Assembly (NCBI GenBank): GCA_946902985.2
Contig: OX336388.2
Location: forward strand, 373,723,387 to 373,787,386
Reading direction: 5' to 3'
DNA from: Meconema thalassinum
Lineage: Eukaryota > Arthropoda > Insecta > Orthoptera > Tettigoniidae
Length of the DNA: 64,000 nt
Both the position numbers and the translations under genes were made by a program. Position 1 is the first letter of the stretch; each line of letters opens with the position of its first letter. Positions 33,109 to 42,391 of this stretch are shown piece by piece. The notes below the pieces were generated by a model, which saw only the letters and a program-made list of their open reading frames with translations, was not told where the DNA came from and did no database searches.

Positions 33109-34296
33109 TCTTCTCTATATATATATAAATGAAAGTTTGTCTGTTTTTTCTGAATTTCCACGGAAATTTGCGATATTTGCGCGTTTCAAACTGTTTTATG
33201 ATGGATGTGAGCAAAAATATTTTTTTTGTCTGTCTGTCTGTCTGTTTGTCTGTGGACAATTTTTTGTGTCCTTGTAACTCGAGAACGGCTGAGAGGATCA
33301 ACGTAAAATTTGATACTGATATCCTTCAGAGGCACAACACTAATCATTGATGTAACTCTTCTCCGTACCTCTCATAAAAGGGGCCCTACCCCCTTAAAAT
33401 ACATGCTGAAATAGGCGTAGAAGGGTGAAACAAAGCTCATTTTCAGCCCCTCAATGTGAGAAACGAAACTCGGGGGCCCTGAAGGGTCCCCGAAAACCAC
33501 ATTTTAAGGCCTTAATACCAACAGTTTTTGAGATATTCCCAGAAAACTAATTTCACTTAATAAATTAATGAAAGAATGCATGCCGGTAACCATGCCAACT
33601 GAATCTCAGAGGTCCATCTATTTCTGTAAGACGCAATACAATTCCATTTATGTTCGACCCTGACTCTTATGTATCTGAAAACTGTATCATAATGAGACTC
33701 ATTATAACATTATTTTTCATTATGATACAGTTTCTCCCACCAATCAGAGCTCAAGAAACAGTCGTTTGACCAATTAGATAATTAGATGCGCTGAGTACCA
33801 CGGCCTTCTAATGTAAATCACACTGCCTTGCCTAGTGTAATAGTAGAGTAATCGAGGTGGCCATGGTCAAATACAAGGCATTCCCTGCGTCTCATGCGCT
33901 CTGTTTAGTACATAAAACTGGCGAAATCTCGACAGATATTTATGAATATTTATCTTCGAACATAAAATAGTTATAATAATTATAGTCGAACATAAACAGT
34001 CGTATGCAACTCGCCTATAATGGTAATTAAGACACTCGTATGGAAATTATAAAACTCGCATACGCTCGTTTTATAAAAAATACTCGTGTCTTAATTATAG
34101 CCATTATAGGCTCGTTGCATAATGTACTATTATTACATTACTGTGAAGGTTTGCAAACGGCTATAAGGTTATAATGGATCCAAATTAAGCTGAAATATTC
34201 ATTAATACATACAATGCGCTTAAGGGGTCAAGGGGTACTCTTGAATTTTTCACGCGATTTACACGCGCGGGTGTGGTACGGAAGGTCTATTATATC
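33109..34296 (+). repeat. R repeat (R1), split by fold-back F6
   Basis: Starts TCTCTATATATATATAAATG, then GTTTGTCTGTCTG words and CGAGAACGGCTGAGAGGATC. Resumes after F6 at 34131 (TATTACATTACTGTGAAGG) to TCTATTATATCCC. The same order is found in R2 immediately downstream, so R1 and R2 form a direct tandem pair. Class unknown; a TE 3' region is likely. Confidence 0.65.
33651..34130 (-). mobile_element. Fold-back element F (F6), borders defined
   Basis: Reverse copy lying inside R1. Alignment of R1 with R2 and with the 54.6-kb R fragment (ATTCCA.TTATTAC.TTACTG) shows the insert is 33651-34130, with TA or TTA duplicated. This gives a 480-bp unit whose two outermost ends do not form an inverted repeat with each other. 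Confidence 0.8.
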
Positions 34297-34366
34297 CCTT
34301 CTCTATTATATAAAAATGAATGTTTGTCTGTTTTTTTTTTCTGAATTTCCACGGAAATTTGATATA

Positions 34367-35704
34367 CAGGGTCCGGCAAAAAAACCTCCCCGGTTTGAGC
34401 AAGCCACCGCGTGAGTTGTAGTGGGGGTAGAGATGTGGAGGGGGTATTGTTCCGTAGCGGCGTACGTGCCATTTTCAGTGTTCGCCATGGTTTGGCTCGG
34501 TGAGCATCGGGCGTTTGTTGTGGAGGAGTTTATTAAAAATGGCGGTTCTGTGATTTCTACTCAACGAGCGTTTCGGATTCGATTCGAACTTGGCCGACGT
34601 GATAGTGTTCCTGACGCGAAAACGATTCGACTGTGGGTGTCAAACTTTAGGCAAACAGGGTCAGCACTAAAAAGAAAGCCAACTGGCCGACTTCGTACTG
34701 CAATAACACCGGAGAATGTGGCGCGAGTGAGAACATCCATCCAACAGTCTCCAAAGCGTTCAGCAGTTAAACATGCAGCTGCCCTGGGATTGTCAGAAAG
34801 GAGTGTAAGGAGAATTCTGCATAAAGAACTTCATCTGCATCCCTACAAAATAACGGTTGCCCAAAAGTTGTTTGAAGCAGATTGTGAAACTCGCAGGGCT
34901 GCATGTGATGACATTTTGCAGAACATTCCCCCAGATGCTGTCTTCATTTCTTCTGATGAAGCACACTTCCACTTGTGTGGAACTGTTAACAAACAGAATT
35001 TCCGCTACTGGGCTGCAGAAAATCCTACGGAACTCCACCAACAACCACTACACAGCCCAAAAGTCACAGTTTAGTGCGCCGTTGCGGAATTTGGTGTGTG
35101 GGGACCGTACTTTTTTGAAGAAGATGGGCAAACAGTAACGGTCAATGCCGATCGCTATTGTCACATGATAGAGACATTTCTCCGACCCAAGATCAACCAG
35201 TTTGTTTTAGACCATGAGGAAGAAGAAGTTTGGTTCCAACAGGACGGAGCCACAGCTCACACTGCTCGGCGGTCCATGGGAATGTTAAGAGAGTTGTTCC
35301 CTGGACGTCATGTTTCTTCAAGAGGAGACATTTCCTGGCCCCCAAGGTCACCCGACTTATCACCTTGTGATTTCTTTCTGTGGGGCTACCTAAAGGCTGA
35401 AGTGTACAAACATCGCCCCAGAACTCTGCAAGAACTAAAAGATGCCATTAGGCAGGAAGTGGCAGCCATTCCAAGGGAAGTTACACGAAGAACTATGGAC
35501 AACTTCAGGGAAAGACTTCGTGAATGTCTTAACAATGGGGGACATCATTTATCGGACATAATTTTCAAAACCAAATAAAGTGTACTAAGTGATGTCAAAT
35601 GGCATCATATAGGCTATTCACAAATATAAGTAATTGTTCTGTATGTTTCTTATTCTTTTTGCAAATGCCTATTGAAATCAGGGAGTTTTTTTTGCCGGAC
35701 CCTG
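34367..35704 (+). mobile_element. Mariner-type transposon, DD41D spacing
   Basis: TIRs CAGGGTCCGGCAAAAAAACC and GGAGTTTTTTTTGCCGGACC-CTG, with TA at 34365-34366 and 35705-35706. 1338 bp. Encodes one transposase frame disrupted by a single stop. The insertion is inside R2, whose original sequence is known from R1. Near-complete state suggests a fairly young element. Confidence 0.9.
34487..35578 (+). pseudogene. Mariner transposase (DD41D) with one premature stop
   Basis: Start chosen at MVWLGEHRAFVVEEFI. An HTH-type N-terminal domain (residues 1-60, ending NFRQTGSALKRKPTGR) is followed by a second HTH region (ARVRTSIQQSPKRSA). Catalytic motifs are ISSDEAHFHLCG, WFQQDGATAHTA and RSPDLSPCDFFLWG. 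I count 41 residues between the second and third Asp, a spacing I recall for rosa/visitor-type mariners. The frame continues unchanged across a TAG at 35072-35074, where relatives have Trp. All three catalytic Asp are kept. Confidence 0.9.
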
Positions 35705-36949
35705 TATTTGCCTGTTTTAGACTGTTTTGTGACGGATGCACGCAAAAATATTTTTTTTGTCTGTCTGTCTGTTTGTCTGTGGACAATTTTTTGTGTCCTT
35801 ATAACTCGAGAACGGCTGGGTGGATCAACGTAAAATTTGATACAGATTTCCATCAGAGGCACGACACTAATCATTGATGTAACTCTTCTCCGTACCTCTC
35901 ATAACAGGGGGGCCTACCCCCTTAAAATACATGCTGAAATAAGCGTAGAAGGGTGAGACAAAGCTCATTTTCAGCCCCTCAATGTGAGAAACGAAACTCG
36001 GAGGCCCTAAAAGGACCATGACAACAGTATCTCAAGAGGTGGCATCCAACTTTCCATCTATTTCTGGAATAAGTAATGCCACTCCATTTATAACATTTCT
36101 GTGAAATTTTGCAAATGGTTATAAGGTTATCAAGGAACCAACTAAAACTGTAAAATTCATCAATGCGCTTAAGGGGTTCAAGGAGTACCCTAGATATTTT
36201 TCACACGACTTACACGTGCGATATGTCGTACAGAAGGTGTATTATACCTCCAAACAGCAACATTCTTTTCAAAAATTCCTGATTTGAAATAGTAGACTGT
36301 TAGTTGCTGATTATCGGAATTTGTGCCATTGGAGGCTAAAAAAAAATGAATTTTTATGCACCACAAGCCTTTATAATTTATAAAAGGGGTCTTCCTGTAG
36401 TTGGGCACTTGACACAACGGTTAGGGTCAGTTCGTATGTGACGTGTATTGCGATTCGTCTACGTGGTTTTCAATTTTATTTTCACGCCAGGAAGAACACG
36501 TTAGGTAAAGTTAGTTTGAGAGCACATTTTAACTAATCATTTTTCTTTGCCAACAAACAGGTTCCAAGCCCCTAAACATTGCAACAGTAGATCAATTGGT
36601 AACATCTGGTTATTAATACCGAAGACCGTTCGAAGAATGGGTACTTCTGCTAGTTATTATTATATATGCGATTTAATGGTACTCGGGTACTTGGCGTGAG
36701 GGTGGTGCTCATAGTCTCAAGAACGTCTCAGCTCTAAACTAATGTCTTCTTGGTGTTGGGAGTCCATTTTGCACAAGTATCCCTTTATGGGATTGTGGTC
36801 TCTATTTTAAACACCTGTCGTAAGGACAGTTTATGTTTTCAAAGATGTTGATAGTTGAATATTTAAGCCAAATTTTGGAGAATTTTAATACCGAAGTGCT
36901 AGTAGGCCCTACTTCTAAAATCAAATATTATATACGTATCAACTTGACT

Positions 36950-37270
36950 CAATGTGTTGGATAAATTTTTTAAAATTAAACTAAAATCATTAACAATTAA
37001 AGTGTAAAAATAAAATATAAATATAGAAATAAAAATTATAAAAAATAAAATTACAATATTATAAAAAATAAAACAATTAAAATAATAAACATTACTATAA
37101 AAGAATTATGAAAATAATTGTAAAAATTAATTCGAAATTAGTTCATTAATTAATTCAATAAAAATATCCAAATTAAATATATAAACATTAAAATTAGAGA
37201 AACATAAAAAATAATAATAATAATAATTAACATAAATTAAAATATAAAAACACATAAAAAATAAACAGTT
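36950..37270. repeat. Very AT-rich low-complexity tract
   Basis: Almost only A and T, with AATAAAA and AAAATTA words. No stable period and no gene. Confidence 0.8.
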
Positions 37271-37290
37271 TTGCCATGTAAAGGGTTAAT

Positions 37291-38090
37291 GTCACCGGCA
37301 GCGGTAGCTACGCTCCCTAACACGCAGCGCTAGGCCTTGAGCCCAAGCTCAGTAAACGTGGGTTCGAGCCCCACCGTCGGCCGTTCTTGAAATAGTTTTC
37401 CGTGGTTTCCCCATTTTCAACTCCAGGCAAATGCTGGGATGGTATCTTCTGACAGGCCACGGCCGCTTCCTTCCGCATCCTTGCCCAGTTTCATTAATCT
37501 TCATTCATTTCATCTCTCATATCGGCTTCGGTGGCGTAGTTGGTAGCATGCTGAACTGCTGTTCCCAAGATAGCGGGTTCAAACCCGGCCGAAGTCGTCG
37601 GATTTTTTAAGAGCGTTAAAAATCCTTCAGTATGCCTTCCTTCTGAGGGGAAGTAAAGCCGGCGGTCCCATGTCATAGATTTATGGCATGTAGAAGATCC
37701 TTCCACAGACTAAGCTTATGACAAGCTAAATTGTTAGGTTAGATTTCGTCGGAAAGGTCTGTCAAAGTTCCAACGTTCACCATTAGGTATCATTGATATC
37801 TGGTAGCGACAGTTGGAACTACTTGAAATAGAACGGAACTTGTAGCTCACCCTAAGGGTGTCCGCTGGAAGCAGCTACAGTCTCAGGCAATCGAACATGT
37901 CTTCGGACGCTCCCGGCACTAAACGCCATACGATGAATACGATAAATAAATAAATAAATAAATAAATTTCATATCTCATTAACTCCTCTCATTAGGTTGG
38001 CGTCAGGAATGGCATCTGGCCGTAAAAACCATCCACCTCTTAGACTTTCATCTCATCTCATCCCCGACCCCTTTGGAAACGGGATTAATA
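37291..38090 (+). mobile_element. SINE-C split by SINE-A
   Basis: Head GGCAGCGGTAGCTACGCTCC, B box GGGTTCGAGCCCC and central block AGTTTTCCGTGGTTTCCCC. It is cut at 37520 and resumes at 37967 with TCTCATTAACTCCTCTCATT and the GGTTGGCGTCAGGAATGG end. Confidence 0.85.
37521..37966 (+). mobile_element. SINE-A with tail type 1
   Basis: Full copy nested in SINE-C. TTTCATCTCTCAT (37508-37520) and TTTCATATCTCAT (37967-37979) form a 13-bp duplication with one mismatch. A box TGGCGTAGTTGGTAGCATG, B box GGTTCAAACCC, then GGCGGTCCCATGTCATAG. Tail AGCTCACCCTAAGGGTGTCC to CGGCACTAAACGCCATACG and (AAAT)n. Confidence 0.9.
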
Positions 38091-38094
38091 AGGA

Positions 38095-38396
38095 GACATT
38101 CTATGTAATGTCCGGAAAGTGCAACATTCCTACGTCCTGGCCACACGATTGCTAATCGGATATCCTTTGCCTTTCCCTCCACTACATTCCAAACCGGTGA
38201 AACAGCGAACTACACGGTCGCAACAATGTGAAGAGATACAAGCTGCACATACCGACCTGTCAGTGAAGCTGAAGGTAATGTGCGCTTTGCTCAGCCCTCT
38301 GATATCTGTTCCAGTCGAACATGGAAGTGCTGCAATCTCTTTCACAGTAAACTTCCAATTTCGGAACATTCTTCTTTAAGGTATTATTCTCTAGAG
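38095..38396. other. No gene recognised between SINEs
   Basis: About 300 bp of non-SINE sequence, open in one plus frame (38119-38379) and one minus frame. The frames lack recognisable motifs, so I do not call either. Confidence 0.35.
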
Positions 38397-38960
38397 ATAA
38401 CCGACAGCGGTAGCTAAGCTGGCTAACACGCAGAGCTAGGCCAGGGGGCTTCAGTAGACGTAAGTTCGAGCCCCACCGTCGGCAGTCCTTGAAATGGGTT
38501 TCCATGGTTTCCCCCAGTTTCAACTCCAAGCAAATGCTTTTTTTTTTAAGCGTATGGTTTTTAGTACCGGGAGTGTCCGAAGACATGTTCGGCTCACCAG
38601 TTTGTAGCTGCTTCTAGACGGACACCCAATGGGTGAGCTACAAGTACCGTCGCGTGTGGAGTGTTGTCTGAGGAGGAAAGTTTGAATGTAAAAGGACGAG
38701 GAGTTGGAAGGTAGCGGCTGTGGCCTATAGTTAGGGACCAACGCCGGCATTTGCCTGGAAAGAAGATGGGAAACCACAGAAGACCATCTTCAAGGTTTCC
38801 GGCGGGGGGATTCGAACCACCTCGCCTCCCGGATGTGAACGACTGCCAGCAGCCGTGCCGTAACGACCACGGCTAACTCTCCTGGTACGGTACCTTCTGA
38901 CAGGCCATGACCACTTCCTTCCACATCCTTGCCCAGTTTCATTCGTGTTCATTCATTTCA
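38397..38960 (+). mobile_element. SINE-C split by a reverse SINE
   Basis: Head at 38399 (CCGACAGCGGTAGCTAAGCT) to CAACTCCAAGCAAATGC at 38537. Resumes at 38885 GGTACGGTACCTTCTGACAG. The insert is 38538-38884. Confidence 0.8.
38538..38884 (-). mobile_element. Chimeric SINE: G-type body with tail type 1
   Basis: On the minus strand it has its own tRNA-like head (TAGCCGTGGTCGTTACGGC, GGTTCGAATCCCCC). The G-type centre (GGTCTTCTGTGGTTTCCCAT, CAGGCAAATGCCGGCG) follows. It then carries the SINE-A tail type 1 (TTGTAGCTCACCC, GAGCCGAACATGTCTTCGGA, ACCATACG) with an A-run end. This combines a G/H-like centre with a SINE-A end. Confidence 0.75.
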
Positions 38961-38961
38961 T

Positions 38962-39235
38962 ACCGACAGCGGTAGCTAATCTCGCTAACACGCAGCGCTA
39001 GGCCATGGGGCCAAGCTATCTGCGGACTCGGTAGACTTGGAATCGAGCCCCACCGTCAGCCGTCCTTGAAATGGCTTTCCGTGATTTCCCAGCTTCAACT
39101 CTAGGCAAACGCTGGGACAGTACCTTCTGACAGGCTACGGCTCAGGAAGGGCATCCGTCCGTAAAACCCACTCGCCACAAAGCCTTTCATAACATCTCAT
39201 CCCCTACCCCCTTGAATACGACAATAATAAGGGGT
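38962..39235 (+). mobile_element. SINE-C copy, internally shortened
   Basis: Head ACCGACAGCGGTAGCTAATC, then B box GGAATCGAGCCCC (diverged) and the central block. It jumps from GACAGGCTACGGC directly to TCAGGAAGGGCATCCG, lacking about 60 bp present in the other copies. Confidence 0.8.
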
Positions 39236-39250
39236 AGGCATACTGTAAAA

Positions 39251-39683
39251 TATTTATTTTATTTATTTATCGTATGGCTTTTAGTGCCGGGAGTGTCCGA
39301 GGACATGCCCGGCTCGCCAGAGGCTGTAGCTTCTACAAGCGGACACACATAGGGTGAGCTACAAGTTCCGTTCAATTTCAAGTAGTTGCAATTTTCGCTA
39401 CCGGATGTCATTGACACCTAGTGGTGAACGTTGGAACTTTGATAGAGCGTTCCATCGAAATCTAACCTAGAAATTTAGCTTCACATAAGTTTGGTCTGTG
39501 GACGGATCTTTTACATGCCATAAATCTATGACATGGGACCGCCGGCTTTACTTCCCCTCCGAAGGAAAGCATACTGAAGGATTTTAACGCTCTTATAAAA
39601 TCCGACGACTTCGGCCGGGTGTGAACCCGCTATATTGGGCACAGCAGTTCAGCATGCTACCAACTACGCCACCGAAGCCGCTA
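39251..39683 (-). mobile_element. SINE-A with tail type 1
   Basis: Minus copy from (TTTA)n and CGTATGGCTTTTAGTGCCGG to the head ACCAACTACGCCACCGAAGC. Intact A and B boxes on the minus strand. A weak flanking repeat around TACTGTAAA / TACTATAAA may be a decayed TSD. Confidence 0.85.
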
Positions 39684-39775
39684 TTGTACTATAAATATAA
39701 TTCGTCACTATAGATGAAATATAATTACACACAGATTCTGAGTTTAAAAAATTGTGAATTCTGGGGGAAATAATG

Positions 39776-40055
39776 TTGTTGTTTCATTTGAGAGGTTCGG
39801 ACATAATGGTCATTTAGCACCGTCTACTAGGGTGAGTAAGGAATGATGTCTGATGACCTATGTTATCGTGATGGCTGTACTGATGAGTATTAGTGAGGAT
39901 TAAGAAGAAGGCGGTAGTGGCCTTAAGTTAGGAACTACACGGAAACTTCTAAGTTAGCTGAGATGGGAATCGAACCCACCTCTTCTCACTTAGCCTCACG
40001 AGGCTAAGTGGACCCCGTTCCAGCCCTCAGACCAGAATTAAATTTATTGGCAGAA
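39776..40055 (-). mobile_element. SINE-G partial copy
   Basis: Minus copy with CCTTAAGTTAGGAACTAC, ATCGAACCCACCTCTTCTCA, CTTAGCCTCACGAGG and GAATTAAATTTATTGGCAGA. The tail end is diverged and the tRNA head is replaced by the next SINE-G. Confidence 0.7.
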
Positions 40056-40129
40056 ATCGTGATCAAGTGCGACATCGTAGCCATGTAGCCCCGTGTATTG
40101 TGTGTGTGTATATATATTAATTCAGGTAG

Positions 40130-40578
40130 CGGCTTCGGTGGCGTAGTTGGTAGCATGCTGAACTGCTGTGCCCAAGATAGCGGGTTCAAACCCGGCCGAA
40201 GTCATCGTTTTTTTAAGAGCGTTAAAATCCTTCAGTAAGCCTTCCTTCGGAGGGGGAGTAAAGCCGGCGGTCCCATGTCATAACATTATGGCATGTAAAA
40301 GATCCTTCCACAGACTAAACATGTGTGAAGTTAAATTGTTGGGTTAGATTTAGTCGGAACACTATCAATGTTCCAACGTTCACCACTAGGTATCATTGAT
40401 GTCTGTCGGCGAAAGATGGACTACTTGAAATTGAACGGAACTTGTAGCTCACCCCAAGGATGTCCGCTGGAAGCAGCTACAGACTCAGGCGAGCCGAACA
40501 TGTCCTCAGACACTCCCGGCACTAAAAGCCATACGATAAATAAATAATAATAATAATAATAAATAAATAAATAAAAAA
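40130..40578 (+). mobile_element. SINE-A with tail type 1, perfect 12-bp TSD
   Basis: TAATTCAGGTAG at 40118-40129 and 40579-40590. Full 449-bp unit: A box, B box, body, tail type 1 and an (AAT/AAAT)n end. The best full-length reference copy of this family in the window. Confidence 0.95.
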
Positions 40579-40601
40579 TAATTCAGGTAGGAAGCGTCCG
40601 T

Positions 40602-40868
40602 GCAAGAAAGACGCTTGCTCTGGTATGGCCACATTAAGCGCAGGGTTGAGGGTTATGTAGGAAGGCGAGTGCTTGGTCTGGAGGTGGAAGGCAAAAGGGA
40701 AAGAGGCAGGCTAGAAGAAGATGGATGGACTGCGTGCAGGATGATCTCCGGGAGAAGCAGTTAACAGAAAACACTATTTGGGACCGAGAAAAATGGAAAC
40801 GACTTGTCAGAAACGTCGACCCCGCATGAACGGGAAAAGACGAAGAAGAAGAAGAAGAAGAAGAAGAA
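40602..40868 (+). mobile_element. 5'-truncated LINE 3' end, 267 bp, 12-bp TSD
   Basis: GGAAGCGTCCGT at 40590-40601 and 40869-40880. Frames give LLWYGHIKRRVEGYVGRR, then RWMDCVQDDLREKQLTENTI and WKRLVRNVDPA, the C-terminus of insect non-LTR polyproteins. One frameshift in between. It ends in a (GAA)n tail, as LINEs of this type do. Confidence 0.85.
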
Positions 40869-40903
40869 GGAAGCGTCCGTAGCCATAAGTTAGTTACCAT
40901 CCA

Positions 40904-41445
40904 TAAAGCCCTGCGCGGATGCCGATATCCGCGGATATCCGCAAAATATTTCGCCATGCGGATATAGTTTGCATGACTGCGGATAGCGAATAAGCTGCGG
41001 ATAATGTTTGGAGTAAATTTGCGGATAGTTTTTAGAATACAATCCGAACTTTTTGAATTTCATTACTAGGACCCGGATGTTTATGACATATCATTTTTTT
41101 TTTTTCGTTATGTCTTTTTCATGACAAATGTAAGATGATGATTACGCTAATCTCATTCAAATTTGTGTTTCATGCACCTCGCCATTCTTAAATTACGTCT
41201 GACAAAAATTCGTTGCACATGCATTTCCATGATAATATAATTAATAGTCCAGTCTGTGATTTTAACCCATCATGCTGAGACGTACAAAGCGCTTATCACG
41301 TAATGCATTCATAACTGTTCCCGGGCGAAGCCGGGGCGGGTTGCTAGTTAAAAATATTATAGTAATGGCAGTATATTCGAATAACAAACGTGCGGATGCG
41401 GGGCGGATGCGGATAACATTCTGTTTATACGCACAGGGCTCTAAG
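40904..41445. mobile_element. hAT-like non-autonomous element, about 8-bp duplication
   Basis: Ends T.AAGCCCTGCGCGGAT and (inverted) CTTAGAGCCCTGTGCG. Flanks ACCATCCA (40896-40903) and TCCATCCA (41446-41453) differ at one base, and SINE-G is continuous once it is removed. Subterminal regions are rich in GCGGAT words, including GATATCCGCGGATATCCGC. A further repeat end (CGGGCGAAGCCGGGGCGGG) is embedded at 41322-41345. Confidence 0.65.
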
Positions 41446-41462
41446 TCCATCCACGCATTTGC

Positions 41463-41765
41463 CTGGATTAGAAGTGGAGAAACCACGATAAACCAGATGA
41501 CAGATGACGGATGACAGAATTAAGTAAAGTGGGACTCAATGGATAATGAGTAATGTGTATTTCGTCTCAAGTCATCAAACGTTGTCGCAGCGCAATTACT
41601 TGTCAAGGTATTTCAGTTTTAGTAAGAGGTGACGTTTCTTTACAATTATTTTAATATATAAAATAATAATAATAATAAGTCTGGATTAGAAGTGGAGAAA
41701 CCACGATAAACCAGATGACAGATGACGGATGACAGAATTAAGTAAAGTGGGACTCAATGGATAAT
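41463..41765 (+). repeat. 85-bp perfect direct repeat around 133 bp
   Basis: 41463-41547 and 41681-41765 are identical over 85 bp (from CTGGATTAGAAGTGG to CAATGGATAAT). The 133 bp between end in (AAT)n and AAGT. The second copy runs directly into LINE coding sequence. Could be a very long target duplication or a local tandem duplication. Confidence 0.85.
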
Positions 41766-42391
41766 AAAACCAAGAACACATATAATAAGAAGTGTCTCTC
41801 CCGAAAGACTAAAATGAGACACTACCAGACAGTTATACGTCCTGAAGCCTTATATGCATCAGAATGTCTAGTATTCAACCGGAAGGGACTCACGGTCAAA
41901 CTCGAAGTACAGGAGAGAAAGATAATGAGGAAGATATTGGGACCTGTTAAGGAAGGTAATGAATACAGAAGGCGGCCTAATCAAGAGCTCTACACGTACT
42001 GTGAAAGAATCACGGATGTTGTTAGAAAACGACGTCTAGCATTTTATGGACACGTCTACAGGATGCATCCTACCAGGTTGACCAATCAGCTCCTCGGTTA
42101 CTGGCAAAAGGGGAAGACCAAGTCACCATGGTTGTGGGAAGTGAGCAAAGATCTGCAAGAACTTGGAGGGACGGAAAGAGTCTTAAAAGACCGGACATCT
42201 CTCAGGAAGATGCTTCAGCAATTGAGGTTCCAGGACAAACCGCCAAGAAAGAAAACAGGTGCCCTCTGGACCCAGGAGAGGAGGGAACAACACAGCGTAA
42301 CTACTGGGCAAACATCAAAGCCCACTCCAAATGTAACAGTTGAACGTCGTGGTCCATAGATGGCCTATTCGAAACAAGAAGAAAAATAAGT
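41766..42391 (+). pseudogene. LINE C-terminal fragment, 5'-truncated
   Basis: The frame 41757-42359 begins in flanking repeat; the LINE part starts near KTKNTYNKKCLSRKTKMRHY. It continues with VIRPEALYASECLVFN and VVRKRRLAFYGHVYRMHPTR. Related to the pieces at 44-46 kb, sharing 'RHY.TV.RPE.LYASE' and 'KRR..FYGH..RM', and the 3' end GTGGTCC.TAG.TGGCC.ATTCGAA. The RT catalytic part is missing. Confidence 0.75.

Larger units (their letters stand above)
34297..36660 (+). repeat. R repeat (R2), split by a DD41D mariner
   Basis: Starts TTCTCTATTATATAAAAATG, interrupted at 34367-35704, then TTTGCCTGTTTTAGACTG through to GAATGGGTACTTCTGCTAG and a (TTA) tail. Frames in it are not coding. Confidence 0.65.
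40056..41520 (-). mobile_element. SINE-G in four pieces (three nested insertions)
   Basis: Pieces 40056-40129, 40591-40601, 40881-40903 and from 41454 read in order as one SINE-G (CCCCGTGTATTG / GGTAGGAAGCGTCCGT / AGCCATAAGTTAGTTACC / GCATTTGCCTGGATTAGAAG). They are separated by a SINE-A, a LINE fragment and a hAT-like element, each with its own duplication. Confidence 0.85.

Noticed and set aside
39866..39905. Further hammerhead candidates (CTGATGA at 39.87 kb, CTGATGAG at 39.88 kb, 13.99 kb and 9.52 kb)
   Set aside because: No GAAA box with a paired stem II at a suitable distance; they are parts of SINE tails or random.
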